Shown: in pieces, positions 9,335 to 21,066 of the stretch
Position numbering within the stretch: the first letter of the stretch is position 1
How the letters are laid out: every line of letters begins with the position of its first letter
Origin: Ampelomyces quisqualis
Taxonomy: Eukaryota > Ascomycota > Dothideomycetes > Pleosporales > Phaeosphaeriaceae
DNA: 64,000 nucleotides
Direction of reading: 5' to 3'
Assembly: GCA_018398575.1 (NCBI GenBank)
Contig: JAGTXZ010000010.1
Span: 434,001 to 498,000, forward strand
Program-made: the position numbers and the translations under genes
The notes under the pieces: generated by a model
The model's database searches: none
What the model was told of the DNA's origin: nothing
Seen by the model: the letters and a program-made list of their open reading frames with translations, nothing else

Positions 9335-10757
9335 TCAGCGCGTCGCAACATCTTTGTGGCGCGTCGCTTCGTCCCACTCGAATTTTTTCGTCAAGGTAAT
9401 GCCATCCTCATCCTTGCTATCAGTAGTAAGGTCTTCTCCGGTCGAACCGCCAGTCCGGCTTCCGCCCCTTTGTATAGTAGTTGTTGTCAAGCAGATCTCC
9501 TCGTCGTCCGGTCTCCAGCTGCCCGAATGTTCGCAGTTTGTTCGAGGGCACTTCGAGTTCTCTAGAACCACCTTCCCATCTTCTTTAACTTCAACATCGT
9601 CTTCAAGCTGCGTGAATGGCAGGCTCTCGAGCTCGTCTCTTTTGAATATCTTGCGCGTCCGCTTCTTCGATATGGTCTCGAGCGTATTCAGTTGGTGTGG
9701 CTGCGAACTCTGCTCGTTCGAGGAAGATTTGCCGGGCGGTTTCGTAAGCTTGCGCCACGGGTGGAGCAGGTAAATCAGAAGTGGGCCAAGGGTAGGTAGA
9801 CATCCGCTTATGATGCCAATGGACGGTTCGACGGAGCTCCAAATGAAGACATCACTTTTCGCCCAGCTTATGTCTTTTGACCGAACGAGGCGAGAAATGG
9901 TAATGATGCGATACAGAGATGCGAAACAAACACTGACATTGTGAGCGTGTGGAAATTTCAGATTGGGTTCCCCAGGCAAAGAAGACATACAAGCTACCAA
10001 GCAAGAACATGAAGCATATAGCAATCTTCTGAGTTTGCCCCATGTGCAGTTTTAGCACATTCGAGATTGGGACAGCTAAGATGCATATATCGCCAAAGAG
10101 ATTGATGATGCCCACGCCCAGATAGAACTGTTCTGTATCAGCTGAGAAGTGCGGTGGTGTTGAGACAATTCAAACCTTCGCTTCGTCAATCAAGATCTCC
10201 CCGTCTGCTCCATACCATTGGTTCCAGTAATAAGATAGCGGTCTCGTGTATAATGGAAGAACGATGTGGTTGGCTATCAAGTAGCCAATTGTTAAGCCTA
10301 TGCAACAGTATCCGAGCCATGACAGCCCGAAGATGCGGCGATACAATGCGAGAATCGAGAACTTGATGATACAGACACTCCAAGCGTAAATGAAGACATA
10401 CGCAAATGTTATCTGTGCGGCGGTGTCAGCTTAGCGGAAGGGCCCAATTGCGAGACTCACGATCGTTATCTGTCGCATCTGATACTTGTCCAGAGACCAG
10501 ATGTGTTTCCCGAGTCCATAATGCCCACCAGCTAGGCAGCATGCGAGATTACCTGTGCTCAGCGCCATCCCCAGGACCATGAGGTAATCATCTAAACCCA
10601 GCCGTTCATGCTTCATACGCGTTCGCACGAACAGCCGCAACAATACGAAAATGAGCGACAAGATGAAAAGAACAATACCAATCGCATTGTTGCCTGCGGT
10701 GCGCGATTCAGTGAGGTCTAGGCCAGGAGGCGCATTTGCGAAGTAGTCGATCGCCAT
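9335..10757 (-). CDS. PTH11-like seven-helix (fungal rhodopsin-domain) membrane protein
   Basis: Four exons: 10757-10461, 10412-10176, 10127-9991 and 9932-9335, giving 422 residues with frame kept at all three junctions. Seven hydrophobic segments are visible: AIGIVLFILSLIFVLLRLFV, DYLMVLGMALSTGNLAC, FAYVFIYAWSVCIIKFSIL, CCIGLTIGYLIANHIVL, LGVGIINLFGDICILAV, IAICFMFLLGSFVCFASL and the last around GIISGCLPTLGPLLIYLL. RTRMKHERLGLDDYL after helix 1 and DEAKFYLGVGIINL before helix 5 are typical of the fungal PTH11-like integral membrane family. A cytosolic, charged and probably disordered tail of about 140 residues follows. The family includes surface-sensing receptors of plant pathogens, but most members have no assigned ligand. 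The ATG at 10757 is the first in frame. Confidence 0.88.
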
Positions 10758-10825
10758 TGCGTGCAGAGATATGGAAGATCGAAGGGAGAGAGTTTGAGAC
10801 CTGAAGATGCCCAAGGCCAAAAGGG

Positions 10826-10882
10826 GCGAGAAAATGCACTTACCACGCTGCGAGAAAATGCACTTACCACGCTGCGAGAAAA
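10826..10882. repeat. 24-bp tandem repeat, 2.4 copies
   Basis: Unit GCGAGAAAATGCACTTACCA plus CGCT, two perfect copies and a 9-base partial. It lies about 70 bases upstream of the receptor start codon, in its promoter or 5' leader. Confidence 0.9.
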
Positions 10883-12419
10883 ATTGTCGAGGATTGCACT
10901 GTTACTCGGGCCAGCCGGCGACTTGGTCGATACGGAGTACGGAGTATTGCGAGCAACAATCAGTTCACTTCACGTGATGGGCCTGATCTTGCTGCTCTAT
11001 CGGACCTTTTTTATTCAATTGAGGTTCATTTTAACTTTATTCCTTATCTCAATTTTCTTGAAGTGACATGGGATGACATTCTCCTAATTAACGCGGTCCT
11101 TCGGACTAGTATCAGAAGCATTACTTACTTGGGCCTACTAGCGAAGTCGTTGTCATTGCAAGGAATAAGCCTGTGCGAAATCTTGAGATTTTTCGAAGAA
11201 AGCAGTAAGCCCGAGTAGCACAACAGTTTCCTATGTACTCCGCACGGGGTAAATTAATACTCAACTATTCAAGCCTTCTGTAACAGGGCAATCAGAACGT
11301 TTTCCCCCAAGCCTTCTCGGTCTTCACATCATGATTATAGCAGAGCACGGTAAAAGTTCGCGGCGACAACCCGTCTAACGGAGACTAAGGCTTAGGTTAG
11401 CTTGGTGAGAGCGGGTGGATAGCGGGTCTCGACCTGTGTATTGATCGAATCTTGGAGAGGTAAATAAAGAGCTCTAAAAGCAGCTCTGCTAAAAGCTAAG
11501 TGTTAGAAGCAAAGCAGTCCCTGTAGTGCTGCGGCTACTATCCGTACAGCGTCCTTAAAAGTTGCACTAGCTGCTCTACCTAAGCTTAGATTACGTAGGT
11601 GAATTGTTACTCTGCTAAAGAAATCCAAGTAGTATTAGTATGACATAATGCAAGGTCTTGTTTACTACCTGACCCCGAATTCGTGTAGATACAGCTAATG
11701 TGGGTGGTTTAATGGCCTTTTGTTATGATGTAGGAGACGTTACCTGGTTTCTCATCCGGCACTGGCGAGCTTACGTAACTATTTTTGGGCCCGTGGGCTG
11801 CTGAGTAACCAGCTAGCGTATATATGTTTCATTGGCTGAGGGGCTGTGCGGGGCGTACTCCGTATAAGAAACTGAGATAAGTTACCACCCCCTAAGACAC
11901 CGCCAAGTATCCAGCCCCAAACTCATATTACGTTAGACCTAGAAATCTAAAATTTAAATTTTTTAAAATCTTCTACGGAGCATCTCTAGTAAAACTCAGC
12001 ACCTTTGCAACAACTTTTTGATTTATCTAAGCACTTACAAAATCTACGTGATCGAAATATATGTTTTGCTCACTAGGCACAGAAAATATTTTGAGTGTGT
12101 GGGTGGCTTTAATGGGGCTTCAAGACAGGGGCATATAGGGGTAGGTAATACTGCTCATGGGGGTGGGCAATAACGTCTCCCAAGTCCCGCCTCATGTTTG
12201 CCGTGGTGTTCACTGTTGATGTCGTTCTGCGGGGCAGCCGAATCCTGGCATGAGGTGCACGGGCACGGTAGGTAGGCCACATTGAGCGTGAGCCGCGCAA
12301 GACACACAGCAGAAAACCTCCCCACCTCTACCGCTCTTACAATCCTCTTCTCACCCAACGTTGCGGATCTGAATAAGTGCACACTGATCCGACCCGTACA
12401 ACTCGCCCTTCGGAACACC
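10883..12419. other. Intergenic, partly AT-rich
   Basis: No supported gene. It holds a 16-mer TACGGAGTACGGAGTA at 10931-10946, AT-rich decayed sequence at about 11.45-11.7 kb, and an A/T tract at about 11945-11970. The last 150 bases are presumably the nitrilase promoter. Confidence 0.55.
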
Positions 12420-13510
12420 ATGGTGTCACCAAAGGAAACCAAGTTCAAGGTGGCTGCTGTTCATGCGGCGCCTGTGTTCATGAACAAGACTGCTACGATC
12501 AAGAAGACTGTACAGCTCATCGAGCAAGCGGCCGCCGAAGACATCAAGCTCCTCGTGTTCCCGGAGACCTTCATTCCCGGATACCCAGTAAGTGGACCTG
12601 TGAATCGCTGCGAGCCGCGAGCGAGGTACCTATAAATTATGCGCTGACCCCACAGTACTGGACCGAATGCTACCCACCATTAAAACAAGTCGGTGCATTG
12701 GCAAATTATGCAGAAGAAAGCGTTGTTGTGGAACCCAACGGCGTGGACGTCAGTGCCATCCAGGACGCCTGTCGACGCACTGGAATTGCCATCAACCTCG
12801 GCATCTCTGAACGGGTCGCAAACGGCCACACACTGTTCAACTCGCAAGTCATCATCGACAGTGACGGAACCATTCTGGGGGTTCATCGCAAGCTCCAGCC
12901 TACGCTTGCCGAGCGCTTCATCTGGGCTCAAGGAAACGGGAGTTCGTTGCGCACTTGGCCTTTGTCATTGGGCTACAACATTGGTGGTCTAGCATGCTGG
13001 GAGCATACTATGAATGGTGCGCGGCAAGCACTAATTACACAGAACCAGCACATTCACGCAGGTGCTTGGCCCGCTTTATCCACCATGGCTGGCTTCGAGG
13101 CCGTTGCTGACGCCCAGATCGAAGCACTCATGAAGACCCACGCTTTGACTGCTCAAGTCTTCGTGATTACTGCATCGGACTATGTCGATCAAACCTGCTT
13201 GGACTGGATGGAGGAGAATCTAGGCAAGCAGGATCTTGTAAAAGCTGGGGGTGGCTGGTCCTCGGTACTCCATCCATTCTGTTCGTTCATCGCAGGCCCA
13301 CATACTGGAGGAGAAGAGAAGCTAGTGCAAGGTGAAATAGACTTCTCTCAACTTGGGGCTGTCAAAGTGTGGATCGATGCTGCTGGTCACTACCAACGCC
13401 CGGAGATCCTGCAGTTCGCCTTCGATAAACGTCCGCACTGGGCTGACGAAAAGACCGATCGCTTCAAGGTGCGACCAGTTGAGCCAACGAAGGAAGAGAC
13501 AGACGAGTAG
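12420..13510 (+). CDS. Nitrilase-family C-N hydrolase
   Basis: Two exons, 12420-12587 and 12656-13510, with a GTAAGT...CACAG intron of 68 bases; 340 residues. The catalytic triad of the nitrilase superfamily is visible: Glu49 in LLVFPETFIPGYP, Lys135 in GVHRKLQPTLAER and the nucleophile Cys170 in GGLACWEHTMN. The length matches fungal nitrilases and cyanide hydratases. These enzymes hydrolyse organic nitriles to acids plus ammonia, or HCN to formamide. The active-site neighbourhood CWEHTMN is nitrilase-like, but the substrate cannot be told from sequence. It is probably cytosolic: no signal peptide is seen. Its 3' end faces the homeodomain gene, 183 bases away. Confidence 0.93.
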
Positions 13511-13693
13511 TTGTGAGCCCTACATCTTTCAGACCTTGTGGACACGAGTGCTGAACGAAGATTATTCCCTTGGAGCCTAATTGGCGTCGTGGTAGAGGCA
13601 CAAGATTTGGAAGCGCTTCTAGGAGTCGTCTTCTGAATTGTAACATAAGGGTGACTCTGTTTAGTACATAGCAAGATCGTCAGTATGTGGCCT

Positions 13694-16305
13694 TCAGATC
13701 ACCTGTCTCGTCAGCTCTACAGGATTCACAACGTCTGTTTCCCTAGAGATGCCCATATCTCTCTTGAAACGCCAAAGCCATTCTAAAAAGTCCGCTGGCG
13801 TTTGGTTCCAATTGTCGTCCGAGTTGTACATAATCCATCTTGCTTGATGCTGGATCTCTTCGTCCGACGGAACATGACAACTTGGGTTCCTCGGGGACAT
13901 TGTGGCCGATACCCATCGCCTAAGGTCGCTCTCGAAGATACGAAAAAAGTTGGTGTCGTCGGGGAGTAGATGCTTAGGATGGCCATGCATATCGAACATG
14001 GTTGACCTGACATGAGGTACGATATGCTCCCCACCAGCTGTAGAGGGAGTCATATTTGCACCAGGGTATCCCAATTGCCGCATGAGGCTTTCGGTGTCGA
14101 ACGATGGCAGCTGCTGAAGCGCATAAGATGGATTTTGAGCGTGGTCAAAATATGCAAGCGACTGATGTGCGTTATGTGCCCATTCGCCGGTGACAGGCTG
14201 GAAGCCTTCAGCGGTATAGTTCCCAGAATCTGTTACACCGGCGCGAATTTTGAAGCTCTCGAGCCACGTCGTTCCCGAATATATACCTTTCACGATCCAG
14301 TTTGCGAACATGTCGGAAGGCGTGATCGAGTCCCTCTCCATCTGTCGAATGATTTCGCACATTTGTGTTTGTAATTGGTTGTTGGTGACGGCAATGCCCA
14401 TCATCTGCTGCTCTAGCACGAATGTGCGTAGCTGCGCCTCTAGAGGGCATCGCTCGAACAGTTGGTCCTTTCCATGTATTGCCAAAGAGCTGTGTCGGCT
14501 GTCTTTTGCTGTTCTGAGTGGACCGAATCTAGCTTTCTGTGTCAGGTCCGCGGAAGACATGATGAGGTCGCGCAGCCAAGAATCGCTCTCAACCACGGAA
14601 GTAGGATTCAACTCTGCATCTAGCGTTGCGTCTGCAGCGAAAATGATTCGACACGCTTCGAGCTGTATGGCATCGTTGCTAGGAAGCTTGCCTTTTATGT
14701 CAATCGAGTTCTGAATGAAGAACTCCGTCTCGATCTTGAGAAGCTCGTAGCCATTAGGGGGTGAACCCCATGGTGGATCACTCGCTCTCATCGGAACAAA
14801 AGAGCTCCGCTCATATTCGATGAAGTCTGTGCAGCCTATTCAGCGCCGTCATCCATATCTTCTTGGGTCTGGGCACTCACAAGGTGGCACTGAATTCTCC
14901 ACAAGCTGTAACGTGCTTTCTTCGAAACCCCAGTCCCCTTCCCAATCTGACATTCTGGCACCGACTTTGAAGTGATCAGCCAAGTGATCTGCTCTGTCTG
15001 ACCAAGTGTCCATCTCAAGCCCGCAGAATCCGCACCGTGCTTTGATGTCAGGCATTGAAATCGACCAGGATTTCATCGACCAACTTTCGTACTTGGCATT
15101 ATGAACAAGACGTAAGTGTTGTACGAGATGATCTTTTCTGTGAAAAGTGCGCTCATCCAGGTTTCGTTCTTGGCACGAGAAGTAATGATGTGCTTCGAGA
15201 TGGGCATTCGTTGGTGCGATTTCTCCGCAGAAGACGCAGCAAAGATCCGTGCTTTCTGGCTTTGAAGCACGCGGCCCGTGGAGCGCACATACCCATTTCT
15301 CGAGAGGCAGATGGAGAGACTTTTCGTGTCTCTGCCAATCATATTTCGTGCGGAATTCTTCTGTGCAGAACGTGCATTGATACGGCAAGACAGGTTTTGC
15401 GATGGTTTCTGCCTCAATAGGTCGGCATCTTGCGACGCGCTTCCTTCGACTCACTCGACGCACTTTGAACGAGCTCTGCGATCCAGAGGAATGGTGTGCA
15501 GACTTCTCGCTGGACTGCGAAGTGCCAGCACTGCTTGCGGATGACATGTATTGAGATCGCCAAGATTCGTTAAACGCGTAGTCAAAGCCTGCCACCGAGT
15601 TTGTGTCTGGTTGAAATCAGCAAGTGAGCCAAGCACGATTTGTATCATGCGTCTTATTATCAAGCACTTACAGGACTGCTTCCTCGAGCTTGATGTCATT
15701 GCGCGCGCGATGTCCCCGACATCAGCAGGCTCATGTTCCGGAGGACTGTCCACCCATCGTTGCAAAGGATCCTTCCATCGTGTGTCTTGTCTAATGGCGG
15801 GGGTGCCGGGTCTTGGTATGATATCAACAGGGCCCGCCATGTTGCTGCGGACTTGTGGTGAGGCAGGACGACCAGCTTGCACCTTACCACGACGGCGGGC
15901 GTTGGCGAACCAGTTTGCAAGCTGCGCCTGGTTAAGTCCAGTCTTCTGTTGCAATCCCATCATATCATCTTCTCGAGGATACGGATGCTGCTGGTGAGCA
16001 ACAAGCCAGTTCTTCAACGTGCGGATGATATCTCTTGAGAAGCGACTACCAATCTTGGGGCGAGTTATTGGGGTACCTGGGGCCAAGGGTGAGGATACGG
16101 CAGTAGAATAATTTGAAACACCCTCAAAGATCGGATCATTCGTCCATTGATTATCGAGCTGGTGTGATGCGGCTGCAAGAGCGGCTGACAGCTCGGTAAA
16201 TCCAACATCCTGAGATCCATCATCTATCCCGTCGATAACGTCAACATGACTAAAATTGAAAGGGTTATCAGAATCCTGAGCAATATGCTGCATATCATTA
16301 TCCAT
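13694..16305 (-). CDS. Homeodomain (KN/TALE type) plus C2H2 zinc-finger transcription factor
   Basis: Three exons, 16305-15672, 15606-14881 and 14826-13694, giving 830 residues with both junctions in phase. Residues about 82-141 are a homeodomain of KN/TALE type: LKNWLVAHQQHPYPREDD, then the recognition helix QLANWFANARRR. A C2H2 finger follows at about 289-310 (CTFC, then HEKSLH). More degenerate Cys/His units come after it: CCVFCGE...HLEAHH, HRKDHLVQHLRLVH and CGFCGLEMDT...HLADHF. A basic patch (VRRVSRRKRVARC) before the fingers is a likely nuclear signal. The C-terminal 380 residues, in exon 3, have no recognised domain. Homeodomain/C2H2 combinations are known in filamentous fungi, some as regulators of development. 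The target genes are unknown. Confidence 0.9.
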
Positions 16306-17202
16306 GTTGATGACTTGAGGGTTCCTTACGTGCGAAAAGGATTTTTGGCTGGGCAAGTCGTTGCAGATGACGACGGAGTTGCTGCGGACTGCGGAGACAG
16401 CTGACTCACCAAGCGCTAATTAAACGCGGTCTGGTGCATGTCATTTACGCCTTGTGAACCAGAGAGGTAGACTATCGTTCGCGTCCCTGTAACACTAATT
16501 TCGTAGGGTTTTCGGAAGGCGATGAATTTACTTCAGACCTCTTTCTCTGTCAAGATTTACCAAAATGGGGTTGATTCATGATATATTAATTCCAAATGAC
16601 ATACTCTCCACCAACTCCGGCACGGAATAGAGTTGCGACAGAACTGGTCAATGGCAATGCGAGAGCAGGGTGGAGCAAATATATCATGCCGGTTCTTCAC
16701 AGTCCATGCTTCGTGCAACGTGATAAGTGAGGACTCAGGACCGTTTTCCTTGACGAAAGTAATGAGCAGTGCATCAGGATGGAGACAAGAACGCCTTTCT
16801 TTGACTCGCCATTACACACTAGGAGCCATAGTCACGTCCAAGCCGACGTTGTGATCTAGATCTTCGGGTAGGAAGCTGTGGAGTGGGATCACACGCCATA
16901 GCTCTGTTCAGGAATGGCAAGGCTTTGATGTTGTATCTCAGACTCGCTGAAATTACTCATGGCGTACACAGTCGAATTCTGGTGGATGACCTGTCCTGGC
17001 CGGGTCACTCAAAGCAGCATGCGAAAAGCAAATGCAATGAGTGGTACCCCGTACAATACACTCGATGCATGGAAATGGCAGTGCTCCACCTGATGACATG
17101 CAAGGCTGCTCGGTCTTCCACGGGCTATATTCGTCGCGTAGACATGGGATCCTCTGGTGGGTCTTGTTCGGTGACGGCCTGGTATCGTTGAGCTGTTGCA
17201 AT
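16306..17202. other. Intergenic, no supported gene
   Basis: Promoter side of the homeodomain gene plus the 3' flank of the next minus-strand gene. Short overlapping frames without domains. Confidence 0.5.
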
Positions 17203-17723
17203 TCACCGTGGGAGTCCGTTTCCAGCTCCACCGCCCTGCGATTGCACCTCTCTACCGCTGGCAACCACTCCAGGGCCTCTTGCTCCAGGCTGCCTCATCA
17301 ACGCGAGCATGACAGGCTCATCGTGTCTCGCGGCTGATACACTCCCTGCACTCACGCTAGCTCCACCGGCTGTGCTTGCGTCTGCAGCTCCTCCGGAGCC
17401 CTGGCCTGGGCGTCGTCGCATCAGCTCGTCAAGCCCGAGGTCTCGCCAAGCAGGCTCCTTAGACTTGGTCTGGGTTGCGCGCTGGATGCCGAAAGCAGCG
17501 TGTTGATCGGGCACAACGTCGTCTTCGTCTTCTGGGTTCACGGGCTGAAGATGCGGGGGAATGTAGATGTCTTCGGGCGCGAGTTGTGAGGAGGTGGGGT
17601 TCGTGAAGGACTCGAGAAGGTCGGCGTGGTGGGAGTGGTGCATGTGGAGATACGTTGCTGCGGAATCGCGCGTCTACTTTCGATTAGTCAGATTTGCCGA
17701 GTTCTTGAAGAGAACAGTACCAT
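17203..17723 (-). CDS. Small protein of unknown function, ATG-only first exon
   Basis: Proposed model: exon 1 is only the ATG (17723-17721), a 47-base GTACTG...AAAGTAG intron follows, and exon 2 is 17673-17203; 157 residues. Exon 2 in frame reads TRDSAATYLHMHHSHHADLL and contains the conserved-looking segments APEDIYIPPHLQPVNPEDED and KEPAWRDLGLDELMRRRPG. The C-terminus is Gly/Ala-rich and probably disordered. If the intron is not used, translation could begin at the internal ATG at 17643 (146 residues). No family recognised, no signal peptide and no membrane segment. Confidence 0.6.
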
Positions 17724-18894
17724 CTTGGCGGTGTGAAGGTACTGTGGGAAAGCGTGCTCGCTGTGTCAGCTGTCAATATGTCTGAATGGCAGCATGTCTG
17801 GAGTGCGTGCGTCTCCCTTATCGATAACGTCATCGTACATCAGCGGAATCCTCCCGCGGCTCCGTATGCTCTAATCGTCGTGCCTGGACATCTTGATCAA
17901 ATCGTTCTCAAATCATCTGGGAAAGCGTGAGTCAATGGCACAAAGAGATGTCTGGTTTCAGCTAGGTCTTGTTATAAAGCTTGACCCGATGCTTGACACG
18001 AAGTAAAGGCTGGCGCAACCTCGTTCAGACTACGGAGTAGCCATGTTGAATTTAAGGTTGAAGGATTCAAGCGTATCCGATGGGCCCTCGATCGACTTTG
18101 CCACATCAGAAGAGTTTTCCGGACGTTCGGTCAGCGATGCGGTGGTGTTCCGTCTAGGAAGTAGGAACTCGAGAGTGGAGCGTGGTGGATGGAAGAACTT
18201 GCTTCCGTCTTATCTTATCTTATCTTATCTTATCTAGATCTAGATCTAGATCTCTCCCCTAGTGTGAAATGGCATCCCCTGAGTCCCCGACTATGCCGTC
18301 CTTTAGACATCACCTACCCCATTTCAGAAGCGACACAAAGAAGGGCAAGTCTTGCTTGTTACTATCGCTGAATAGGAATATGACTGGATTAAAGGCTCGA
18401 TTATCGCCTAAGGTGGCCTACAGGACCCTTCTTTTGACAAATTGAATAGGATTGTCAATCTTGATACCTTCCGGTTGACCGTCATACAACCACCAGTGTT
18501 CCTCTCCATCGACATGACGCCCTCGCCTTGGTAGTCGATGGCGCAGATAAGGAAGGCCATGACAACGGATTGATATTCAGGTGTCGATGCCATTTGACAC
18601 GTGGTCGGAGGACGCTCTTAGTAGCACTGCATAGGCGCACGCGCGTCGGCAGCTCGGATATAGACCCGTGCAATTATTTGCTCGCTTTTTGCTGCACAGA
18701 TGACTACATGACCCTGGGTACATGAGGTATGCTGACAAGGGCGGTGGTAGGAGGAAGGAAAGGTTAGAGGTTTAATGGCACGTGACATCGTGATTCAGAT
18801 CGCGCCGTGGGCGTGTTTTAGTCAGCGTCAACTAAATACTTTCTCGCCAGTGCGCAACACGTCCATCAATTCGCGTCGTCATCTCGTCACCACA
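17724..18894. other. Intergenic with microsatellites
   Basis: No supported gene. It carries a TACGGAGTA motif at 18031-18039 and two adjoining microsatellites (18210-18252). The last part is the F-box gene leader. Confidence 0.5.
18210..18252. repeat. Adjacent microsatellites (TTATC)5 and (TAGATC)3
   Basis: Five perfect TTATC units (18210-18234) run directly into three TAGATC units (18235-18252). Confidence 0.95.
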
Positions 18895-20352
18895 ATGAAG
18901 TCTGCGGGTACTCCTACCGCGCGCAAATACGGCCATGAACCTTTCTCGAGTCCCCCGTTGCCAGCGTGGCTTGCACGGAACTTCGAGGTCGGCTTCAATG
19001 AGGATGACGTTGCCGCCCTTATCGGCTCGATCGAGTCCAGCCAGATTCCAGCCTGTCCAGTCGCGTACCTGCCTGCAGAAATCCTTCTACACATTCTCGA
19101 ATACGTGCCTGTTGACTACGTCCTTGATTGGCGATTGGTATGTCGGGGCTTTCGCGATGCCATCGACGGACGCATTTCTTTTTATCATCTGCAGCGGACC
19201 CAGCTCGTTGGTTACGTAGGCCCACGTTTCACGTGGCCTCTCCAGAACCTGTCGGATGAGCTCTATGATCGAATGCAGTTTCTATACGCGGACTTTCACC
19301 ACGTCGAAGATCTTGGTGCAAACGAGCGTGGTCGATGGAATTGTGCAGCTGAAGAGAGACGGTCAGTCGGTGAACCGCTCTGGTCTAAAAAGCACGCGGT
19401 CTTTGACATAGATTACTCTAACTTCGGAGCCAAGCCGAAAACGGACAATGCGGGACAAGTATTTGACAGCACGATTGACTATGCAGAAACCATCTGGCAG
19501 CATGCCACGAGGAGATTGGAACTAAGCAGTGTTGAAGAAGGTCACGGTTCACTCAAATGGTGCATCAAGATTGATCATGCCGTTCAAGATCTCGATGTCC
19601 CACTGGAAACGTCTAGACCAGGGTTCGACGTTGCCGTTGACCTCGATAACGGTATCGTCAAGGTTGCCTGGAAAGACATGCTGTTTCAATTCTTCAAAAC
19701 GGAGAGTGCTTTACGACGTATAACTGAAAAGGTAAGATTCAAATTCCTTCGGCTCGGTGCTAGCCTGCTGAAAATGCACCAGAAGAAGAAGTCCAACTTC
19801 ACTTTTAGTGTAGAAGAAGACTGCCTACGGGAGATCCGTCGTCAACGGCTGCACGTTGAGCTTGATCCGGACACTAAGGCGGATCGCCACCTCAAATGGG
19901 CACTCAGACTTCTCCCGCCGCTTTTCGGCAAACCCAAGCAAGACCTTTCACCGCTTGAGCTAACCGAGAGCATTGCAGTGAATGCCCTAATGTTCCTCCG
20001 CCGGAAAGCATCGATGACACCCAAATACATTGCGCATCTGCAACAGCTGAAGGCGGACTTCCATCGAATGTACGAAGAGATGAAGCAGCTAGAAGAAGAC
20101 TTCAGTACATTCAGAGCTCACCTTTCCCCGTGGCTTGCTCAGACAGTGACAATATGGACGCAACCAGAGGAAAAGATACCATACAATCCAATTGTATGGT
20201 CTGATTCATTGCGAGAGACGATTGAAGAGCGTGTCAGCAAATGGAGGAGTCAAAAGAAGGTCATCGATCAAATGCGTACAATCCTCGCTTCCTCGAATCA
20301 AGCTCTCGCCTTGCCCGAGGACATTTTCGATGACCTGGAGAGCGATATATGA
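18895..20352 (+). CDS. F-box protein
   Basis: A 485-residue single-exon protein. Residues about 58-92 form an F-box: YLPAEILLHILEYVPVDYV followed by LVCRGFRDAI. The F-box docks the Skp1 adaptor of SCF ubiquitin ligases, so the rest of the chain would select a substrate. No WD40 or LRR repeats are seen. The remainder is a helical fungal-specific region with charged, probably coiled-coil stretches near residues 395-425 and 435-470. The frame is open 120 bases further, to an ATG at 18775. I prefer the ATG at 18895 because its context (CACCACAATGAAG) is better and the extra 40 residues look non-conserved. Confidence 0.82.
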   Translation: MKSAGTPTARKYGHEPFSSPPLPAWLARNFEVGFNEDDVAALIGSIESSQIPACPVAYLPAEILLHILEYVPVDYVLDWRLVCRGFRDAIDGRISFYHLQRTQLVGYVGPRFTWPLQNLSDELYDRMQFLYADFHHVEDLGANERGRWNCAAEERRSVGEPLWSKKHAVFDIDYSNFGAKPKTDNAGQVFDSTIDYAETIWQHATRRLELSSVEEGHGSLKWCIKIDHAVQDLDVPLETSRPGFDVAVDLDNGIVKVAWKDMLFQFFKTESALRRITEKVRFKFLRLGASLLKMHQKKKSNFTFSVEEDCLREIRRQRLHVELDPDTKADRHLKWALRLLPPLFGKPKQDLSPLELTESIAVNALMFLRRKASMTPKYIAHLQQLKADFHRMYEEMKQLEEDFSTFRAHLSPWLAQTVTIWTQPEEKIPYNPIVWSDSLRETIEERVSKWRSQKKVIDQMRTILASSNQALALPEDIFDDLESDI

Positions 20353-21066
20353 TGCGGAACCATCTGCTGTAGCACGGTCCAAGCTCTAAATCCGCAGCCT
20401 CGTTTCGTCCAATCCTATGGTACGTGGGGTTAACGAGACACAGCTGCGCTTGGAAGCGGGCACGGCAACGAGTGAAAGCGCAGAAACCTGTCAATCTTTG
20501 TTGCTCATAGAGATGAATTGCAACAACTTTCCATGATACCCCATGAACAACTCTGGAATGGGAGCAGAATGTTGTCAATGATCCGAAGACCCGATTGGTT
20601 CACCCCGCAGCTCAATTTCCCCGCACACACTCAGCTACCCGCACATGGAATACGACCGAGCATCAAGTGGACTGTACGAAGACTGCGTGATGTCGGTCTT
20701 ACGGACTTGCTAGATCCCGCAACACCTTTTGGACCCGCATCCGACAGCTAGAGATGACGTGACCTTGGCGAGCGACGGCCACAAGGATCGATCGTACCAC
20801 CACGAGACTTTGGCGGCTACACTACGACATGAGGCCAACGCATCCACACTTAAGATATCATGACCCTTGTTACTTTCTCGGCTTCCTGCAGTGGGAATTA
20901 TTGTATCGAAGTTCCTGTTTAGCGCCAACAGTTCCGACGCGACCCTTGTATAAAGTCCTAGCATGTCCGCCATTGAGAGCGCCTTTGTGAACACCGTCAT
21001 TAGCCAGGACAGTGATAAACGAACAGAATCAAGAGTTAATACAAGAGACACGAACACACCAACAGT
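20353..21066. other. Intergenic, no supported gene
   Basis: 3' flank of the F-box gene and promoter of the dehydrogenase. A 77-codon plus frame (20518-20751) has no domain and is not called. Confidence 0.5.

Noticed and set aside
18775..18894. Upstream in-frame ATG of the F-box gene
   Set aside because: Poorer context and a 40-residue extension with no conserved look; kept as an alternative only.
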